Below, one piece after another: positions 17,238 to 26,191 of a stretch of 64,000 bases of DNA. How positions within the stretch are numbered: position 1 is the stretch's first letter; every line of letters starts with the position of its first letter. The notes under the pieces were generated by a model. It saw only the letters and a program-made list of their open reading frames with translations. It ran no database searches and was not told where the DNA came from. Origin of the DNA: Caulobacter sp. Root655 (GTDB lineage: Bacteria; Pseudomonadota; Alphaproteobacteria; Caulobacterales; Caulobacteraceae); NCBI RefSeq assembly GCF_001427665.1, contig NZ_LMHC01000012.1, positions 249,223 to 313,222 on the forward strand. Direction: 5' to 3'. Both the position numbers and the translations under genes were made by a program.

Positions 17238-18499
17238 GGCGTCCACCGCACGCGCCGTCGCTTGGGGCCCGGTTCGCGGCCCGGGCCAACCGACGCCGTT
17301 ACCGGAACCGCGACGCCCCGCGCGCGTAGCAACGCCTCGACCACCGCCCGCGCCGGCTCCATGTCGGCGGGCGCGGCGACCTCGATCCGCGCCGCGTCCG
17401 GCCGGCCCCGGACGGTCCAGACGGCGCGGGGGCCCAGGGCGCCCTCGATCCGTGCGTCGATCTCGCGGGGCGGGATCGCGACCTCGCCGAACCGCCAGAC
17501 GTCGCCCAGCCGGCCCTCGACGAGGTGGATCGCCAGGCGCGGCGAGCCGCAGGGGCAGGGCCCGTCCAGCGGCTGGATCAGATCGTCCAGCCGCACACGG
17601 ACCATCGGTTGGCCGCGCCGCCGCAGGTCGGTGACGATCGGCGTGAAGCGGTCCGTGCCGGTCACCGGTTCCAGCTCGACGATCAGTCCGTCCTCGTTGA
17701 GGTGCAGCGTCCCGTGCCGGCAGGGCGCGCCCAGGAAGCCCTCGGTGGCCTGGTACAGCGGCCGGGGCGCCAGACCGAACACCTCGCCCAGCCAGGCCTG
17801 CTCCGCCGCCCCGATCGGCTCGGAGCCGTAGAACAGGCCGTCCAGCCGAGGCCGCCAGCCGCCGGCCTCGATCCGCGTCGCCAGGGCCGCCAGCACGTGC
17901 GGCGGGGCCACCAGGTGGGTCGGGGCGAAGGCTTGCAGCGCCGCCAACTGCGCATCGGGCCCCACGTCGAGCCCGATGAAGGCGAACGCCGCCCCGGCCC
18001 CCTGGATGTCCTGGTAGAGGCGGTTGTTGGCCCGCAGGATCAGGGCGGCGCGCAGGGGCCGCAGCAGGCGGACCGGCGCGATCAGCTTGCCCAGCAGGGT
18101 CCCCAGATAGTCGTCGCGCTCGGCCGGGGTGGTGATGAACAGGCCCCGCGTTCCGTCGCCGCCGCCGGTCGAGAACCCGGCCTGGACCCCGTCCGGCAGG
18201 CCGCCGTCCCGACCCGCCTCGGCCGCTTCCGCCGCCGCCCACGCCATGTCCGCCGTCAGGCCCAGGCCGTTCCATTCGGCCACGTCGGCCCGGACCTGGG
18301 CGGGCGTGACGACGGGAAAGTCGCCCAGCGGCCGCCCGGCCAGGGCGCGCAAGGCGGGCGTCGCCGCCAGGGTCGGGGCCAACCGACGCCACAGCCGCCG
18401 CTGATGGGCCTCCAGGGCGGCGCGGCGGGTCAGGGTCGCCGCCGCGATGTGCGTGCGCAGATAGGCCCCCAGGATGCGCGAGCGGCGCGGACCGTTCAC
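17234..18499 (-). CDS. F390-synthetase/phenylacetate-CoA-ligase-like adenylating enzyme
   Basis: This 421-residue protein resembles the F390-synthetase-related branch of the AMP-forming ligases. The glycine-rich phosphate loop reads FSTGGGDGTRGLF, and later motifs are LFYGSEPIGAAEQAWLGEVF, YQATEGFLG and a basic C-terminus (PGPKRRRVRW). It includes CPCGSPRLAI. It presumably activates a carboxylate as an acyl-adenylate and may pass it to CoA. The GTG start overlaps the preceding TGA. In this operon it is the most likely acid-activating step. Confidence 0.75.
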   Translation of the reverse strand: MNGPRRSRILGAYLRTHIAAATLTRRAALEAHQRRLWRRLAPTLAATPALRALAGRPLGDFPVVTPAQVRADVAEWNGLGLTADMAWAAAEAAEAGRDGGLPDGVQAGFSTGGGDGTRGLFITTPAERDDYLGTLLGKLIAPVRLLRPLRAALILRANNRLYQDIQGAGAAFAFIGLDVGPDAQLAALQAFAPTHLVAPPHVLAALATRIEAGGWRPRLDGLFYGSEPIGAAEQAWLGEVFGLAPRPLYQATEGFLGAPCRHGTLHLNEDGLIVELEPVTGTDRFTPIVTDLRRRGQPMVRVRLDDLIQPLDGPCPCGSPRLAIHLVEGRLGDVWRFGEVAIPPREIDARIEGALGPRAVWTVRGRPDAARIEVAAPADMEPARAVVEALLRARGVAVPVTASVGPGREPGPKRRRVRWTP

Positions 18500-19344
18500 G
18501 CGGTCTCGGCGGCCTGGGCCGCCTCCCGGCAGTGCGACGGCACGATCCGGACCTCGGGCGCGCGGCCGATCAGGGCGTGCAGGTCGGCCAGGGTGGCGCG
18601 ATAGACGGCGGTGCGCCCCAGCAGGGCCGTGGTCAGGGCCGGCGGCGGCCGGTTCTCGCGCACCGCCTGGGTCGACCAGGCCGCGTCGCCGATGAAGAAG
18701 CTCAGGGCGTCGTCCTCGCCACGCAGCGCCAGGCCCCAGTGCCCCGGACAATGGCCCGGCAGCTCGACCGCCAGCAGGCTGCCGTCGCCCAGGATGTCGG
18801 CCCCGGTCTCGAACGGGGCCAGGGCGCCGGGCAGAGCCCGCCGGGGCATGTCCTCGAAGAACGTGGCGCGGGCCTCGGCCTCGCCCGGGACCAGGGCCGG
18901 CAGCAGGCCGCGCCGCACGCCCTCGAACCGGCCGACCCCGCGCAGCTGCGCCAGCCCGGCCCTGGCGCAATAGATCCTGGCCTTCGGGAAAGCCGGCAGG
19001 CCGGCGATGTGGTCGCCGTGGAAGTGCGAGATGATCACCCCCCGGATGTCGGCCGGCGTCAGGCCGAACCGGCCGATCTGCTGGCTGGCCGCCTCGCCCT
19101 CGGCCAGGGTCACCGGGGTGGCCAGGCGATAAAGCTTCTCGGGCCAGCGGACGGTGGCCTGAAAGAAGGCCGGATCATAGCCGGTGTCGAACAGCAGCGC
19201 TCCCTCGGTAGGGTGCAGGATCAGGGCGGTCAGGGCGGGGAAGTCGACGGGGCACAGGCTGGCGCCGCGCATCGCCATGCCCTCCGGGTGGCGGCAATAG
19301 CCGGCCTGCAACAGGTGGACCTGGCAGCGCACCGTGGCCGTCAT
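18496..19344 (-). CDS. MBL-fold metallo-hydrolase
   Basis: This 282-residue protein has the metal motif ISHFHGDHIAGL (HxHxDH) and later metal-ligand regions ELPGHCPGHWGLAL, FIGDAAW and VPSHC. It belongs to the lactonase-like branch of the metallo-beta-lactamase fold. It could be a thioesterase, lactonase or esterase on the pathway. It starts with an ATG overlapping the upstream gene's TGA (ATGA). No signal peptide, so it is cytoplasmic like the rest of the operon. Confidence 0.85.
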   Translation of the reverse strand: MTATVRCQVHLLQAGYCRHPEGMAMRGASLCPVDFPALTALILHPTEGALLFDTGYDPAFFQATVRWPEKLYRLATPVTLAEGEAASQQIGRFGLTPADIRGVIISHFHGDHIAGLPAFPKARIYCARAGLAQLRGVGRFEGVRRGLLPALVPGEAEARATFFEDMPRRALPGALAPFETGADILGDGSLLAVELPGHCPGHWGLALRGEDDALSFFIGDAAWSTQAVRENRPPPALTTALLGRTAVYRATLADLHALIGRAPEVRIVPSHCREAAQAAETA

Positions 19345-20339
19345 CGCCCGTCTCCCCGCGCCTGCCGCGCCATGGCCAGCATGGTCGCGTTGGCGTCGTG
19401 CAGCGGCGTATAGCCCAGGCCGTCCCGGGCTCCCGCCAGGTCGAAGGTCTGGGAGAAGGCCAGGGTCGCGACGCCATAGGGGGTGATCAGCGGTTCGCGC
19501 CGGGCGGGCGACAGCGCCGCCGCGCCCTCCAGCGCCACCGCCCCGGCCAGCATCAGCGGCCACGGCAGGGGGACGAAGGTCAGGTCGCGACCCAGCGCCC
19601 GGGCCAGGCCCACGGCGGTGTCGCGCACGCTGACCGGATGGCCGCCGGAGATGTTGAAGACCCGTCCGCCGACCGCCGACCGTCGCTGGTCGGCCAGGAC
19701 CAGCGACCGCGCCGCGTCGCGCACGTCGGTGAACTCGACCAGCGCCCGCCCGCCGCGCGGCAGCGGCACGCGCCCGCGCGCCACCAGGGCCAGCAGCCGG
19801 GGCAACACCACCTGGTCGTCGGGACCGACCAGGGCCCGGGGCCGGACGGCGACGGTGAAGAAGTCCGGGGCGTTGGCGGTCAGCACCAGCCGCTCGGCCG
19901 CCAACTTGGTGCGGGCATAGGCGTTCAGCGGCCGCGCGGCCGGCGGATCGGCCTCGGTCAGGCCGATCCGGTCGCGGAACTGGGCGTAGATCGACGGCGA
20001 GGACACCAACACCAGCCCCTCGCAACCGGCCGCCCGCGCCGCGCCCAGCAGGGTCCGTGTCGCCGTGACATTGATCCGCTCGAAATCCTCGGCCCGTCCC
20101 CACGGGCTGGATAGGGCGGCGGCGTGGAAGACCACGTCGATGCCGTGGCACAGACGCGCCGCCGCGCCGGGGTCGCGGGCCAGGTCGGCCAGCACGACCT
20201 CGGCGCCCAGCGCCGCCAGCCGCGCGGCGGCGACCGGGTCACGGCCGGTGGCCCGCACGGCATAGCCCTCGGCGACCAGGGCGGCGGTCAGGGCCAGCCC
20301 CAGGCCGCCGGTCGCGCCGGTGACGAGCGCCTGGCGCAT
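19341..20339 (-). CDS. NAD(P)-dependent epimerase/dehydratase, 3-beta-HSD-like
   Basis: This 332-residue short-chain dehydrogenase of the extended type has an NAD-binding glycine motif VTGATGGLGLALTAALV, then HAAALSSPWG, and the active-site pair seen as NAYARTKLAAERLV (YxxxK). The 3-beta-hydroxysteroid-dehydrogenase-like layout resembles OleD, which reduces the beta-keto acid made by OleA. Directly after a KAS III gene this is a natural reading, but it is inference. Overlaps both neighbours by ATGA. Confidence 0.82.
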   Translation of the reverse strand: MRQALVTGATGGLGLALTAALVAEGYAVRATGRDPVAAARLAALGAEVVLADLARDPGAAARLCHGIDVVFHAAALSSPWGRAEDFERINVTATRTLLGAARAAGCEGLVLVSSPSIYAQFRDRIGLTEADPPAARPLNAYARTKLAAERLVLTANAPDFFTVAVRPRALVGPDDQVVLPRLLALVARGRVPLPRGGRALVEFTDVRDAARSLVLADQRRSAVGGRVFNISGGHPVSVRDTAVGLARALGRDLTFVPLPWPLMLAGAVALEGAAALSPARREPLITPYGVATLAFSQTFDLAGARDGLGYTPLHDANATMLAMARQARGDGR

Positions 20340-21388
20340 CAGACCCTCAGCACCATGGCGCTGACGCTGATCCCGGCCGCCGTGCCCAGCAGCAGGACCG
20401 TGCTCCCGGGCGTCAGCCGTCCGGCCTCCCAAGCGTGGCAAAGCGCCGTGGGCAAGGAAGCGGCGATCTGGTTGCCGTGGCCGTCGAAGATATCGACGAC
20501 CCGGCCGGGGTCGCCGCCCATCAGCCGCCGCACATGCTCCAGGCCCGGATGGCTGGCCTGGTGGGGGACGATCAGGTCGACGCTCTGGCGGTCCAGCCCC
20601 GCCTCGCCCAGCACATGGTCGATCATCGCCGGCAGCCGGCGGGCCGCGGCCTTGAAGATCCCGAACGCATCCATGTGAAACTTCGAGGCCTGGACGAACG
20701 GCTCCAGCCCGTCCTCCAGCCGCACCCGCGTGCCGCCGGCCCGCAGCGCGGCCAGGTCGCGGCCCTCGCCATAGGTCTGGAAATCGCGGGCCAGCAGGGC
20801 CGGCCCCAGCGGATCCTCGCCCGCCTCCAGGCAGACGGCGGCGGCCCCGTCGCCGAAAATCGCGTAGGCGGCCGGATCGGCGGGGTCGAGCCCGGCCGAG
20901 GCGATGTCGCTGGACACCACCACCGCCCGGCGCCAGCGCCCGGTCTCGAAGCCCATGGCCACGATGTCCAGCGCCATCAGGAACGACAGGCAGGTCTGGT
21001 TGACGTCGAAGGCCAGTATGCCCGAGCGGCCCAGGCCCAGCTCGTGCTGGATCAGCACCGAGGCGCCAGGGATCGGCTGCTCCATGACCCCGCAGGCCCC
21101 GACCAGCACGTCGAAGTCGCCGTCGTCCCAGCCGGCCGCCGCCAGCGCCCGCCGCGCGGCGGCCGCGCCCATCACCGAGGTGGTCTCGTCAGCCGCCGCG
21201 ACGCCCCGCGCGCCGATGCCGAACGCCTGTCGCGTCCAGCCCCTGGGCTGTCCGAACAGGGCGTCCAAGGTCTCGGAGGTCCGGGTCTCGCGCGGCCGGT
21301 AGACGCCCAGCCCCGCCAGCCTCAGCGGCGAAACCCGACGCAGGCCGCGCGAACCTCGAGGCCTGACCTGCGGCTCGGCGATCTCCAT
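20339..21388 (-). CDS. 3-oxoacyl-ACP synthase III (KAS III/OleA-like thiolase fold)
   Basis: This 349-residue condensing enzyme has the complete Cys-His-Asn triad: C133 in FDVNQTCLSF, H276 in VPHQASH and N306 in GHGNQIAASLP. No acyl carrier protein is nearby, which is compatible with CoA substrates. It is the first gene of the operon and has a strong Shine-Dalgarno (GGGGAGG) before its ATG. It probably makes the beta-keto or joined-chain starting unit of the pathway, either as a priming KAS III or as an OleA-like head-to-head condensing enzyme. Confidence 0.87.
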   Translation of the reverse strand: MEIAEPQVRPRGSRGLRRVSPLRLAGLGVYRPRETRTSETLDALFGQPRGWTRQAFGIGARGVAAADETTSVMGAAAARRALAAAGWDDGDFDVLVGACGVMEQPIPGASVLIQHELGLGRSGILAFDVNQTCLSFLMALDIVAMGFETGRWRRAVVVSSDIASAGLDPADPAAYAIFGDGAAAVCLEAGEDPLGPALLARDFQTYGEGRDLAALRAGGTRVRLEDGLEPFVQASKFHMDAFGIFKAAARRLPAMIDHVLGEAGLDRQSVDLIVPHQASHPGLEHVRRLMGGDPGRVVDIFDGHGNQIAASLPTALCHAWEAGRLTPGSTVLLLGTAAGISVSAMVLRV

Positions 21389-21545
21389 GCGCGGCCTCCC
21401 CTGTCACCGAACGCTCCGGCTGCCGCACAACGCATAGTCGTGCGGCGGCAAGGTCGCAACGGGCTTCAGCGCGCGCGGCGGGCGGGTCTCGGCCGTCTTC
21501 GCGGTCGGCTCGCGGAACACCACGAACAGCGCGTCTCCCGGAACC

Positions 21546-21947
21546 CTAGCCGTCGGTGTCCGCCATCGCCTTCGCCAGGGCGACGAGCTGCTTGCGGAGC
21601 TCGGGGCGCATGGTCTTGAACGCCACCACGAGGTCCTGGGATCCGCTGTCGTTCAGGAAGTCGATCAGGCCGCCCGCGACGCTCTCGCCGCCGCCGCGCG
21701 GCGCGTCGAGGCCCTCGAAGAAGGCCGACAACGGCGTGTCGAGCTTGTGGGCGATCTCGTACAGCTTCGACGAGCTGACCCGATTGGTCCCGCGCTCGTA
21801 CTTCTGCACCTGCTGGAAGGTGACCCCCAGCGCATCGGCCAGGTCGGACTGCGAAATGCCCAAAGCCCGTCGCTTCACCCGGATGAGGGCGCCGACGTGC
21901 CGGTCCACGGGGTGGGGTGAATGGGGGGTCGCGGTCATGGTCTTCAT
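21546..21947 (-). CDS. XRE-family helix-turn-helix regulator
   Basis: The 133-residue protein has a clear lambda-repressor-like HTH at about residues 20-75 (LGISQSDLADALGVTFQQVQ; KYERGTNRV) and a short C-terminal part resembling other small alphaproteobacterial XRE regulators. An ATG at 21971 would add eight residues and would lie next to the palindrome at 21972. I prefer 21947, which has AGAGGA just upstream. It lies 157 bases upstream of the KAS III gene on the same strand and is a good candidate to regulate both itself and the seven-gene operon. Confidence 0.85.
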   Translation of the reverse strand: MKTMTATPHSPHPVDRHVGALIRVKRRALGISQSDLADALGVTFQQVQKYERGTNRVSSSKLYEIAHKLDTPLSAFFEGLDAPRGGGESVAGGLIDFLNDSGSQDLVVAFKTMRPELRKQLVALAKAMADTDG

Positions 21948-21971
21948 GTCCTCTGTTGGAGAACGCGCCAT

Positions 21972-21990
21972 GGCGATTTACCAAATCGCC
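21972..21990. promoter_or_regulatory. Palindromic operator candidate for the XRE regulator
   Basis: GGCGATTT-ACC-AAATCGCC is a perfect inverted repeat with 8-bp arms, placed just before the XRE gene. It is the right size and location for an autoregulatory operator of a dimeric HTH protein. An additional TGAATTCA palindrome lies at 21996-22003. No second copy was seen before the KAS III gene. Confidence 0.55.
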
Positions 21991-22162
21991 GCGTGATGAA
22001 TTCATTAAGGCCGAGGTTGTTGAAAGGTTGCAACCATTGTCCCCGCTCGCGGGAATCGTGAGAGCCATGACCGCCACGGACGACGAAGCTCCGGACTCCT
22101 CGCCGGCATGGGCCGCCGTCGAAGGACCGTGGCGCCGACCAACGCCAAATCTCTAAGCCATT

Positions 22163-22178
22163 GGAATCAAAAGATTCC
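22163..22178 (-). terminator. Short hairpin directly after the SGNH gene
   Basis: GGAATC (22163-22168) and GATTCC (22173-22178) form a perfect 6-bp stem around AAAA, ending one base from the stop codon of the SGNH gene on the minus strand. No T-run follows, so termination activity is uncertain. Confidence 0.35.
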
Positions 22179-23441
22179 CTAGGTCCCGCAACTTGGCCAC
22201 CGCCCTTCCGGGGATGAAACTCCGGCCTCGCCGCGCGCGGCGGCCGAGCATCGACGATATTCCGCGCCCGGATGGGCCTGGAGGTACGCCGCGATGGCGC
22301 GGGCGATCACCCGCGCCGCCCGGGCGTCCGGATGGCGATTGCGCGGAAGGCGCCAACTGGAATCGAGGTTCACCATCACATAGGGCAGCCCCACCTCGTC
22401 GAGGATCCGGCGGCGCAGCGCCCGCTCCACGGCGGTCTCCGGCGCCAGCTGCGGCACGACGATCAGCGGCGTGGCGCCGCGCCGGCGCGCCATCTCGACC
22501 GTATCGTCCAGCACCGCTCGGCTCATGGCCACGCCCTGGTCGATGTCGGCGTCCGTGCGGTAAGGGATCGCCCGTTGGGCCAGCTGGACCAGGCGCGGCG
22601 CGGCCTCCGGTGGACGCCAGGCCAGGCCCGGGTCGAGGCGCGGACGATCGGCGTCCAGGTTGCGTCGAAACAGCGACGGCATGAACAGCGACACCACCGC
22701 CACCGGCCGCCGATAGCGCGGCCATTCCTGGCGCAAGCGAAGATAGGCCTGGTCCGTCGCGTAGCCCTCGACCGCCAGGTTGGCGCTCTGGACGCCAGTC
22801 AGGGCCTCGACTTGCGCGGGGATCGACTCCTCCCAGGTCAGGCCGTGACCGACCATGATCGACTCGCCGGTGAAGAGGATGGTCGGCCGGCCCGGATCGA
22901 CGGCGTCGCCCAGGCGGCGCACCCGATGGCCCGAGGCGTCGATGTCGTAGACGATGGAACGCCCGCCCAGCCTGCCGACGCCCTGCCGCGACGGTTCCAG
23001 GACCCAACCCAGTTGCGCGTCGCGCCGCCGCAAGGGCTCGCGCGGGGCTGGCGTATCCTGGGCTCGCAGCCAGGGCAGGTGCGACAAAAGGACCTCGCAG
23101 AACACCAGGGACAGCACCACGGCGACCGCCACCGGCGCGGTGTCACGGGCCAGGCGGACAAGCGGCGTCCTGGCCAGCAGACGCCCCACGCGGGGACGAA
23201 CCCAGAGGATCAGGGCCAGCCCCAGCCCTCCGCTCACGACGCGAAAGACTAGCAGGGCAAGGGCTTGCGTGGCCCTTGGCGTGTAGAAATCGGGCAGGAT
23301 GTGCCGGTCCATCCAGGCGCTGTCGGCGATGAGCGCCCAGGCCACCAGCGCCGCGCCGAGCGCCGCCACGACGGCCTCTGCCGACAGGCGCCGGGCAAGC
23401 GCGCCGCCGGGGGCGGACGAGGCAACTGGCGGCCCATGCAT
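22179..23441 (-). CDS. Membrane-anchored SGNH/GDSL-type hydrolase-like protein
   Basis: This 420-residue protein has three or four hydrophobic segments in its first 140 residues (VVAALGAALVAWALIA, VAVAVVLSLVFCEVLL). A periplasmic SGNH domain follows, with the Ser block as ILFTGESIMVGHG, and NLAVEGYATDQ and RHPDARAARVIARAI in the positions of the later blocks. I use the ATG at 23441; a TTG at 23468 is in frame. It diverges from the ferritin/carbamoyltransferase operon across only 41 bases. SGNH proteins of this kind often accompany carbamoyltransferase and DUF5989 genes, suggesting a shared envelope-glycan role (inference). Confidence 0.7.
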   Translation of the reverse strand: MHGPPVASSAPGGALARRLSAEAVVAALGAALVAWALIADSAWMDRHILPDFYTPRATQALALLVFRVVSGGLGLALILWVRPRVGRLLARTPLVRLARDTAPVAVAVVLSLVFCEVLLSHLPWLRAQDTPAPREPLRRRDAQLGWVLEPSRQGVGRLGGRSIVYDIDASGHRVRRLGDAVDPGRPTILFTGESIMVGHGLTWEESIPAQVEALTGVQSANLAVEGYATDQAYLRLRQEWPRYRRPVAVVSLFMPSLFRRNLDADRPRLDPGLAWRPPEAAPRLVQLAQRAIPYRTDADIDQGVAMSRAVLDDTVEMARRRGATPLIVVPQLAPETAVERALRRRILDEVGLPYVMVNLDSSWRLPRNRHPDARAARVIARAIAAYLQAHPGAEYRRCSAAARGEAGVSSPEGRWPSCGT

Positions 23442-23482
23442 ACCGGTGTTATTCCAGAAGCAGACCAAGGGGATGCTAGCGC

Positions 23483-24211
23483 ATGAGATCCCTACTGTCG
23501 TTGGTTCACTGGTGGGTTTGGCGTGACGCCCGGCGGCGGGCGACCAACCTGCTGCGGTTCGCCGAGGTCGAGGCGGACGGCGGGCGCGACATCGTCCGCG
23601 CCGCCGAACAGACCCGCGATCCGGTGCTTCGCAAGCTGTTCCTGGTCCATGCCCTGGACGAGCAGCGTCACGCCGAACTCTTCCGCGAACGGGGCCGAGC
23701 CTTGATGGCCCAACTGCCGCCCGGGCCGGACGGCGGTGGTCGGACCCAATGGCTGGCGCCGGGCGAGCGGGGGTTGGACGACCTGCGCGTCGAGCAGGAA
23801 CGCGACGGCTCGCTGCTGGCCTTCCTGCACCTGTCCGAGAAGACCGCCGCCCGCGACTTCGCCCACTATGTCGATGTGCTGGGGCACGACCCGGCCACCC
23901 GCGAGGTCTTCGAAAAGGTCGCGCATGACGAGGCGTTCCACATGACCTACACGCACGCTCAACTGCTCCGGGTCTCGCCCGAGGGTCACGGCCGTCTGCT
24001 GTGGATGGCCCGCCTGCGCCGGCTGTGGTCGCTGTACCTGCGCTTCGCTGGCGCCTTGGCCGGCCTGATCGGCGCGGTCATCCTGACCCTGCAATATTTC
24101 ATCCTGGTCCCGCCCTTCGCCCTGCTGGCCCGTCGCGCCCAGGCCCGCGAGCCGCTCGGCTGGGTCGCCATACCGGAACAGCGCAACGGCGCGTTGACGC
24201 GGCAATACTGA
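23483..24211 (+). CDS. Ferritin-like (diiron) protein with C-terminal membrane segment
   Basis: This 242-residue protein has a four-helix ferritin-like core with iron-ligand motifs HALDEQRHAELF and VAHDEAFHMTY (ExxH type). The C-terminus carries a hydrophobic helix (LAGLIGAVILTLQYFILV), so it is probably anchored in the membrane. Oxidase or hydroxylase function on a membrane-associated substrate is possible. It is the first gene of a four-gene operon, and its TGA overlaps the next ATG by one base. Confidence 0.72.
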   Translation: MRSLLSLVHWWVWRDARRRATNLLRFAEVEADGGRDIVRAAEQTRDPVLRKLFLVHALDEQRHAELFRERGRALMAQLPPGPDGGGRTQWLAPGERGLDDLRVEQERDGSLLAFLHLSEKTAARDFAHYVDVLGHDPATREVFEKVAHDEAFHMTYTHAQLLRVSPEGHGRLLWMARLRRLWSLYLRFAGALAGLIGAVILTLQYFILVPPFALLARRAQAREPLGWVAIPEQRNGALTRQY

Positions 24212-25980
24212 TGAAGATCCTCGGCGTCTCCGCTCATTATCACGACGCCGCCGCGGCCCTGGTCGTCGACGGCCTTCCGGTCGCGGCCGTGCAGGAAGAA
24301 CGCCTGTCGCGACGCAAGAACGATGCGGCCTTCCCGATGGGGGCCATAGAGTGGTGCCTCGACCAGGCCGGCCTGCGGCCCGAGGACCTCGACGCGGTCG
24401 TCTTCTACGAACGGCCGATGCTGAAGTTCGACCGGATCCTGACCAGCGCCCTGCGCGCCTTTCCCCACAGCCGCCGCGCCTTCGCCCACGCCATGAAGAA
24501 CACGCTGGGCGAAAAGGCCTGGGTGCGCGGCCTGATCACCGCCCAGTTGGGCGTGCGGCGGGACAAGATCCTGTTCACCGAGCACCACCAGTCGCACGCG
24601 GCCGCCGCTTTCCTGACCGCCCCGACCCGGCGCGCGGCGATCCTGACCACCGACGGCGTGGGCGAATGGGCGACCACCACCGTGGGCCGGGGCGAGCGGC
24701 CCGCCGACGGCCCCACCCGGATCATCCTGGATCGCGAGGTGCGCTTTCCCCACTCGCTGGGCATGTTCTACTCGACCTTCACCGCCTATCTCGGCTTCGC
24801 CATCAACGAGGGCGAGTACAAGGTCATGGGTCTGGCCGCCTATGGCCGCCCGTCGATGGTCGACCAGGTCCGCAAGGTGCTGCGTCGCACCCCGGACGGG
24901 GCCTTCGCCCTCGATCTCGACTATTTCGAGTTCCACACCAGCGTCACGCGTTCGTTCTCCCGGCGCTTCGTCGATCTCTTCGGCCCGCCCCGCCTGGCGC
25001 ATGAGCCCATCGACCTGGAGACCGCCGAAGGGCGCAGGTTCGCCGACATCGCCGCCAGCGCGCAGCAGGTACTGGAAGAGGTCCTGGTCGACCTGACCCG
25101 CCGCCTGAAACGCGAAACCGGCCTGCCGGACCTCTGCCTGGGTGGCGGCGTGGCGCTGAACGGCGTCGCCAACACCCGCATCCTGGCCGAATCGGGTTTC
25201 GAGCGCCTGTTCGTGCCCTCGGCGCCGGGCGACGCGGGCAGCGCCCTGGGCGCGGCGCTCTATGCCGACCGCATCCATTTCGGCAACCCCGACCGCGACA
25301 TCCCCGACCATCCGTTCTGGGGGCCCGAGCTCGACGAGGCCGATCTCGCACGCCTGGCCGGCGAGGACGGCCTGCCCCTCCAGATCCTCGACGAGCCGGC
25401 CCTGATCGACCTGAGCGTGGAGGACCTGGCCCACGGCCGCGTCGTGGGCTGGATGGACGGAGCGCTGGAGTTTGGTCCTCGCGCCCTGGGGCATCGCAGC
25501 ATCCTGACGGCGCCGCACGACCTGGCCATGCGCGACCGGCTCAACCGGGACATCAAGTATCGCGAGGAGTTCCGCCCCTTCGCCCCGGTCGTTCCCATCG
25601 AGGCGGCCGACCGCTTCTTCGTGCTGCCGCCGGGCGGAGCGCGCCTGGCGCGGTTCATGTCGGGCGTCTTTCCGGTGCGGGCCGAATGGCGCGAGCGCCT
25701 GGCCGCCGTCACCCATGTGGACGGCACTGCCCGGGTGCAGGTCCTGGAGCGGGACATGGCCCCGCGACTGCACGACCTGCTGCTGGCCTATGGCCGGCGC
25801 AGCGGCGTGCCGGTGCTGCTCAACACCTCGTTCAACCTGGCCGGCGAGCCGATCGTCAACCGGGTGGTCGAGGGCTATTCCACGTTCCGGCGTTCGGGCA
25901 TCGACGTCCTGGTCGCCGGCCGGTCCCGCATCGTCAAGCGCGCGGTCGCGCAAGCCGCCCCCAGGGAGGAAGTCGCATGA
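24211..25980 (+). CDS. Carbamoyltransferase (TobZ/NodU-like)
   Basis: This 589-residue enzyme matches the carbamoyltransferase family. The N-terminal Kae1-like domain begins MKILGVSAHYHDAAAAL and carries the metal site HHQSHAAAAFL and the block EGEYKVMGLAAYG. The C-terminal YrdC-like domain has EFGPRALGHRSIL, EEFRPFAPVVP and LLNTSFNLAGEPIV. It transfers a carbamoyl group from carbamoyl phosphate to a hydroxyl of a sugar or metabolite. In this setting a cell-surface glycan or exported small molecule is the likely acceptor (inference). Confidence 0.9.
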   Translation: MKILGVSAHYHDAAAALVVDGLPVAAVQEERLSRRKNDAAFPMGAIEWCLDQAGLRPEDLDAVVFYERPMLKFDRILTSALRAFPHSRRAFAHAMKNTLGEKAWVRGLITAQLGVRRDKILFTEHHQSHAAAAFLTAPTRRAAILTTDGVGEWATTTVGRGERPADGPTRIILDREVRFPHSLGMFYSTFTAYLGFAINEGEYKVMGLAAYGRPSMVDQVRKVLRRTPDGAFALDLDYFEFHTSVTRSFSRRFVDLFGPPRLAHEPIDLETAEGRRFADIAASAQQVLEEVLVDLTRRLKRETGLPDLCLGGGVALNGVANTRILAESGFERLFVPSAPGDAGSALGAALYADRIHFGNPDRDIPDHPFWGPELDEADLARLAGEDGLPLQILDEPALIDLSVEDLAHGRVVGWMDGALEFGPRALGHRSILTAPHDLAMRDRLNRDIKYREEFRPFAPVVPIEAADRFFVLPPGGARLARFMSGVFPVRAEWRERLAAVTHVDGTARVQVLERDMAPRLHDLLLAYGRRSGVPVLLNTSFNLAGEPIVNRVVEGYSTFRRSGIDVLVAGRSRIVKRAVAQAAPREEVA

Positions 25981-26189
25981 TCCGTCATCGTGGAAGATTC
26001 CATCGCCAGATGATCGTGCTGGGCAGCATGGCCGGCTCGACCCTGGAACTCGTGCAAGGTCTTTGGCGCCACGGCTCCGGCCGACGCTGGCTCATCCCCC
26101 TGGCCGTCTTCCTGTGCCTGACCGGCGCGATCCTGGTTCTGGCCGTCAGCGTCGAGGCCCTGGCGCCGTTCGTCTACGCCATCTTCTGA
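25977..26189 (+). CDS. DUF5989 family small membrane protein
   Basis: This 70-residue protein starts at an ATG overlapping the carbamoyltransferase stop (ATGA), with GGGAGGAAG upstream. It has the DUF5989 pattern: a short amphipathic start (STLELVQGLW), basic residues, one transmembrane helix (WLIPLAVFLCLTGAILVLAV) and the C-terminal APFVYAIF. It regularly occurs next to carbamoyltransferases, and its function is unknown. Confidence 0.8.
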   Translation: MIRHRGRFHRQMIVLGSMAGSTLELVQGLWRHGSGRRWLIPLAVFLCLTGAILVLAVSVEALAPFVYAIF

Positions 26190-26191
26190 CC

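Noticed and set aside
21404-21523. 39-residue frame between XRE and KAS III genes (VVFREPTAKTAE...)
   Set aside because: It starts at GTG with only a distant GGGAG, and I know no homologue. The reading frame may be chance in GC-rich sequence.
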